A DNA stretch of 64,000 nt from Schistosoma haematobium. Its lineage: Eukaryota; Platyhelminthes; Trematoda; Strigeidida; Schistosomatidae. Location: assembly GCF_000699445.3 (NCBI RefSeq), contig NC_067196.1, forward strand, positions 45,289,806 to 45,353,805, given 5' to 3'. A program made the position numbers and the translations under genes. The notes beneath the pieces are model-generated. The model did no database searches. It was not told where the DNA came from and saw only the letters and a list, made by a program, of their open reading frames with translations. Positions 61,820-64,000 of the stretch are shown piece by piece (the stretch's first letter is position 1; each line of letters opens with the position of its first letter).

Positions 61820-62047
61820 GTTGAATTAATGAGTCAGTTGAAGCTAGACCACCATGAAAAAACCTGGAGACACTGAACGACCGTTTTGTTCTAGTGTGAA
61901 ACTCCTCAGCAGTACGCATCCACGGGGAGGCCAATACTAAGACGAAACGAAGGTCCAGCGCTTTTAGGTTTTCCATGAAAGTCTAGCTTCAATTGACTCA
62001 TGAATTCAACTATTAAATTATTAAAATCTCCACAAAACCCCTTCTGA
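61820..62047. mobile_element. SINE family B, head-to-head inverted pair
   Basis: A minus-oriented arm (61820 to about 61925: 3' end, degraded hammerhead) adjoins a plus-oriented arm (about 61926-62047: AAGACGAAACG, AGGTCCAGCGC, and a full 3' end with CTCCACAAAACCCCTTCTG). Both ribozymes are mutated. Confidence 0.78.
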
Positions 62048-62735
62048 TAATTTTCATTCTCTAATTACATTATCCAAATTATGTTCAAATTATCTCTCAT
62101 TATAAATATCTATGAAAAGGTCTACAAATGAAATGATTTTTTATAACGATTAGATTTATTGACTGCTTTTCGCATGATATCTGTCAGATATTATCAAAAC
62201 TGAATATTCTTTATAATACAACAACAACATATCACGCATTTAAAACTAGTAAGTCTACTGGATGATTCAGCTAGATAAAACTTATAGGCATCAAAGGTTA
62301 TATAAATAAGTTTGAGTAACACCATTTGAGAATACGTTTCTCGAAATATGATATTTGTGTTATTACTTAGGTTTATTTTTAACAATTTGTGTCTTTCATG
62401 AATAAATATCTACCTATTCATTAAATTTTTTCCATAGAATAAATAATTCTAATAAATTATTTTATTGAACATAAAGTCAATCTATGACATTAATTCCTTG
62501 GCTCCTGTGGTTTCAAGACCTTATAAGTTTTTTTCAAAAATGCCATAACTTCTTATGATATTTTGATTATCATTACTAAATGATATCTTAGTTTTAGATG
62601 TTCAGTAAGCATTATTACAACATTAAATTCACAGTGGTATGTAAAACATATTACAATTCAATGTACTTAAGTTACTGCAAAGTATTTTAGATAAACAATA
62701 TTAAGAATATAAACATGAATGAGAGTATTTTTGTA
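62048..62735. other. AT-rich DNA, no gene seen
   Basis: No recognisable coding sequence or repeat. Confidence 0.5.
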
Positions 62736-62945
62736 AGCAATGATGGGTAGCTGCTAGCAGTGGAATCCGGGATGCGCGTTTCGTTCCATTTCGGACTCGT
62801 CAGCTGGATGTACCTGCATCTCATTCGCTTCAAACGCCATTGCGTTATCCACTCAGCTACTGAGTCCTGATAGCCACTTTCTTATGCAATGGGGTAAATT
62901 TAAATTCACCTGGTATTGTTTGGTTTGTATCTTCCCATTGAGAGT
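62736..62945 (-). mobile_element. Sm-alpha-type SINE with degraded hammerhead
   Basis: Minus-oriented: head (CTCAGCTACTGAGTCC on plus near 62858), a deletion removing the linker and box-B-like part, then hammerhead 62809-62765 and the GATGGGTAGCTGCTAGCAG end. The core CTGACGA, GAAA and an ATC triplet remain, but stems I and III have mismatches and stem II is disrupted, so activity is unlikely. Part of a second 3' region follows (62895-62945). Confidence 0.75.
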
Positions 62946-64000
62946 AGTTCAATGAGAACTCTGTGTTATGAAGCAGAGAATGTACCATATTATCGAAATC
63001 TGATTATTGGCTAACAGTATTAATACAAAACAATGCAGCCTTATTTAAGACAAACCGAATTTTTTTAAAGCTGATTCGTATAAGTATTCAATATTGAATG
63101 AACAAAATAAAAGCTTTAATTGTTTTTGTTTTCATTAGTTGATCGATATTTGATTGTCAGTAATTTGAATATTTGTTTTATAGAACGTTCTTATAGAAGA
63201 ACTTACATATCAATTATTATAACTGTCATTTTTAATCTAAATAATTAGGACATTTATCTATAATCCAATTATAAAAAAGTGATTTTTAGTTAGGTGACAG
63301 TCTGAATTAAAAAAGGACACCGTTTTTCAGATTCGTTTAAACACTACTGATTCATCTGAAGCTTATGGAATATAATACAACCATTCTATTATTTTATGTG
63401 TTAGTATTTTAAATCAGTTGACCAAAATATAGAATACAATATAATGGTTACTTCAAATCTTGTAGTAACATAAATTTTCTTTAAAATTTAGACATGGGTC
63501 ATATATGTAATACAATTAACTAATATCGTTTTCATTATTGTGTGTAAATCTTACAAGGAAGTCAATGAAGTGCAAACAGCTATGAAAGTTAGATTAGAAA
63601 TGTAAAAATTAATATTCAATCAGTAGCCGGTAGTTTTTTTGCAAAATAAAAACATAGTTGTTAAGATGAATCTAGAGATCATGGACCTTTCTACTCAATA
63701 TCCATATCACTATCTGGCAATAAAAGAAAATAGCGAATTTTATTAACCATTTATTCAATGAGTAATGATTAGAGGAGAGCATGTAGCTAGTTTAGAAGTT
63801 GAAGTTATAAAAGACAACTTTCCAATTTTTTTTAACTTTCAATAATAAATCAATTTAATTATTTTAAGTAAAAAAAAACACAATAACTTAAGTATCTGAA
63901 TTTCTGTGTAAACACACCCATTATTTTTACTTCAATGATTACTTAAAAGAAATGATTACACTTAAATATGTAAAAATAGGTAACCTTCATCGCTCATGGT
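62946..64000. other. AT-rich DNA, no gene seen
   Basis: No coding sequence or repeat was recognised up to the window edge. If the receptor's remaining ligand-binding exons exist, they lie further along. Confidence 0.5.

Noticed and set aside
41000..64000. Upstream ligand-binding exons of the receptor
   Set aside because: I looked for typical Venus-flytrap motifs on the minus strand and found none; short exons below about 40 codons could have been missed.
1..64000. CRISPR arrays, operons, rRNA genes
   Set aside because: No regularly spaced repeats or prokaryotic gene organisation; all evidence is for a eukaryotic genome.

Overview
This window looks like nuclear DNA of a blood fluke (Schistosoma or a close relative). 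It is AT-rich, its coding sequence is split by introns of 2 to 9 kb, and most of the rest is made of repeats typical of schistosomes. These include tRNA-headed SINEs carrying hammerhead ribozymes (one group matches my memory of the S. mansoni Sm-alpha family), RTE-like and CR1-like LINE copies, and Penelope-like fragments. No prokaryotic features, CRISPR arrays, rRNA genes or convincing free-standing tRNA genes were seen.

One host gene is well supported: the 3' half of a class C GPCR of the metabotropic glutamate receptor type, on the minus strand. Five exons were assembled by eye from splice signals, reading phase and family similarity: 40623-40836 (end of the ligand-binding region), 34766-34922 (cysteine-rich domain), 31782-32468 (TM1 to TM6), 22076-22415 (TM7 and first part of the tail) and 16603-17474 (long Asn/Ser/Thr-rich tail ending in a class I PDZ-type motif). 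All four junctions are in phase. The 5' exons encoding most of the Venus-flytrap domain were not found and probably lie beyond position 64000.

Layout: 1-690 is unassigned. 690-3460 is a decayed CR1-like LINE (minus) with an internal deletion. 4275-14080 is a SINE-rich stretch with one Penelope-derived palindrome. 14460-15975 is a second, 5'-truncated copy of the same CR1-like LINE. 16603-40836 is the receptor gene; its introns hold SINEs, a GC-rich repeat (22687-23084), Penelope palindromes and a 528-bp inverted SINE composite with two intact hammerheads (35292-35819). 40837-58057 is intron or upstream DNA with more SINE and Penelope pieces. 58072-61296 is a nearly full-length RTE element (plus) bounded by an 11-14 bp target-site duplication, with two in-frame TAG codons and a frameshift. 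61820-64000 holds two more SINE copies and AT-rich DNA.

The most striking theme is self-cleaving RNA. Three distinct tRNA-headed SINE families here each place a hammerhead fold just downstream of a box-B-like motif. Many copies are snapback composites (two arms in opposite orientation, each ending in the element's 3' end), and several 5' truncations fall within about 20 nt of the predicted cleavage site. All alignments and folds were done by eye; boundaries of old repeats are approximate.
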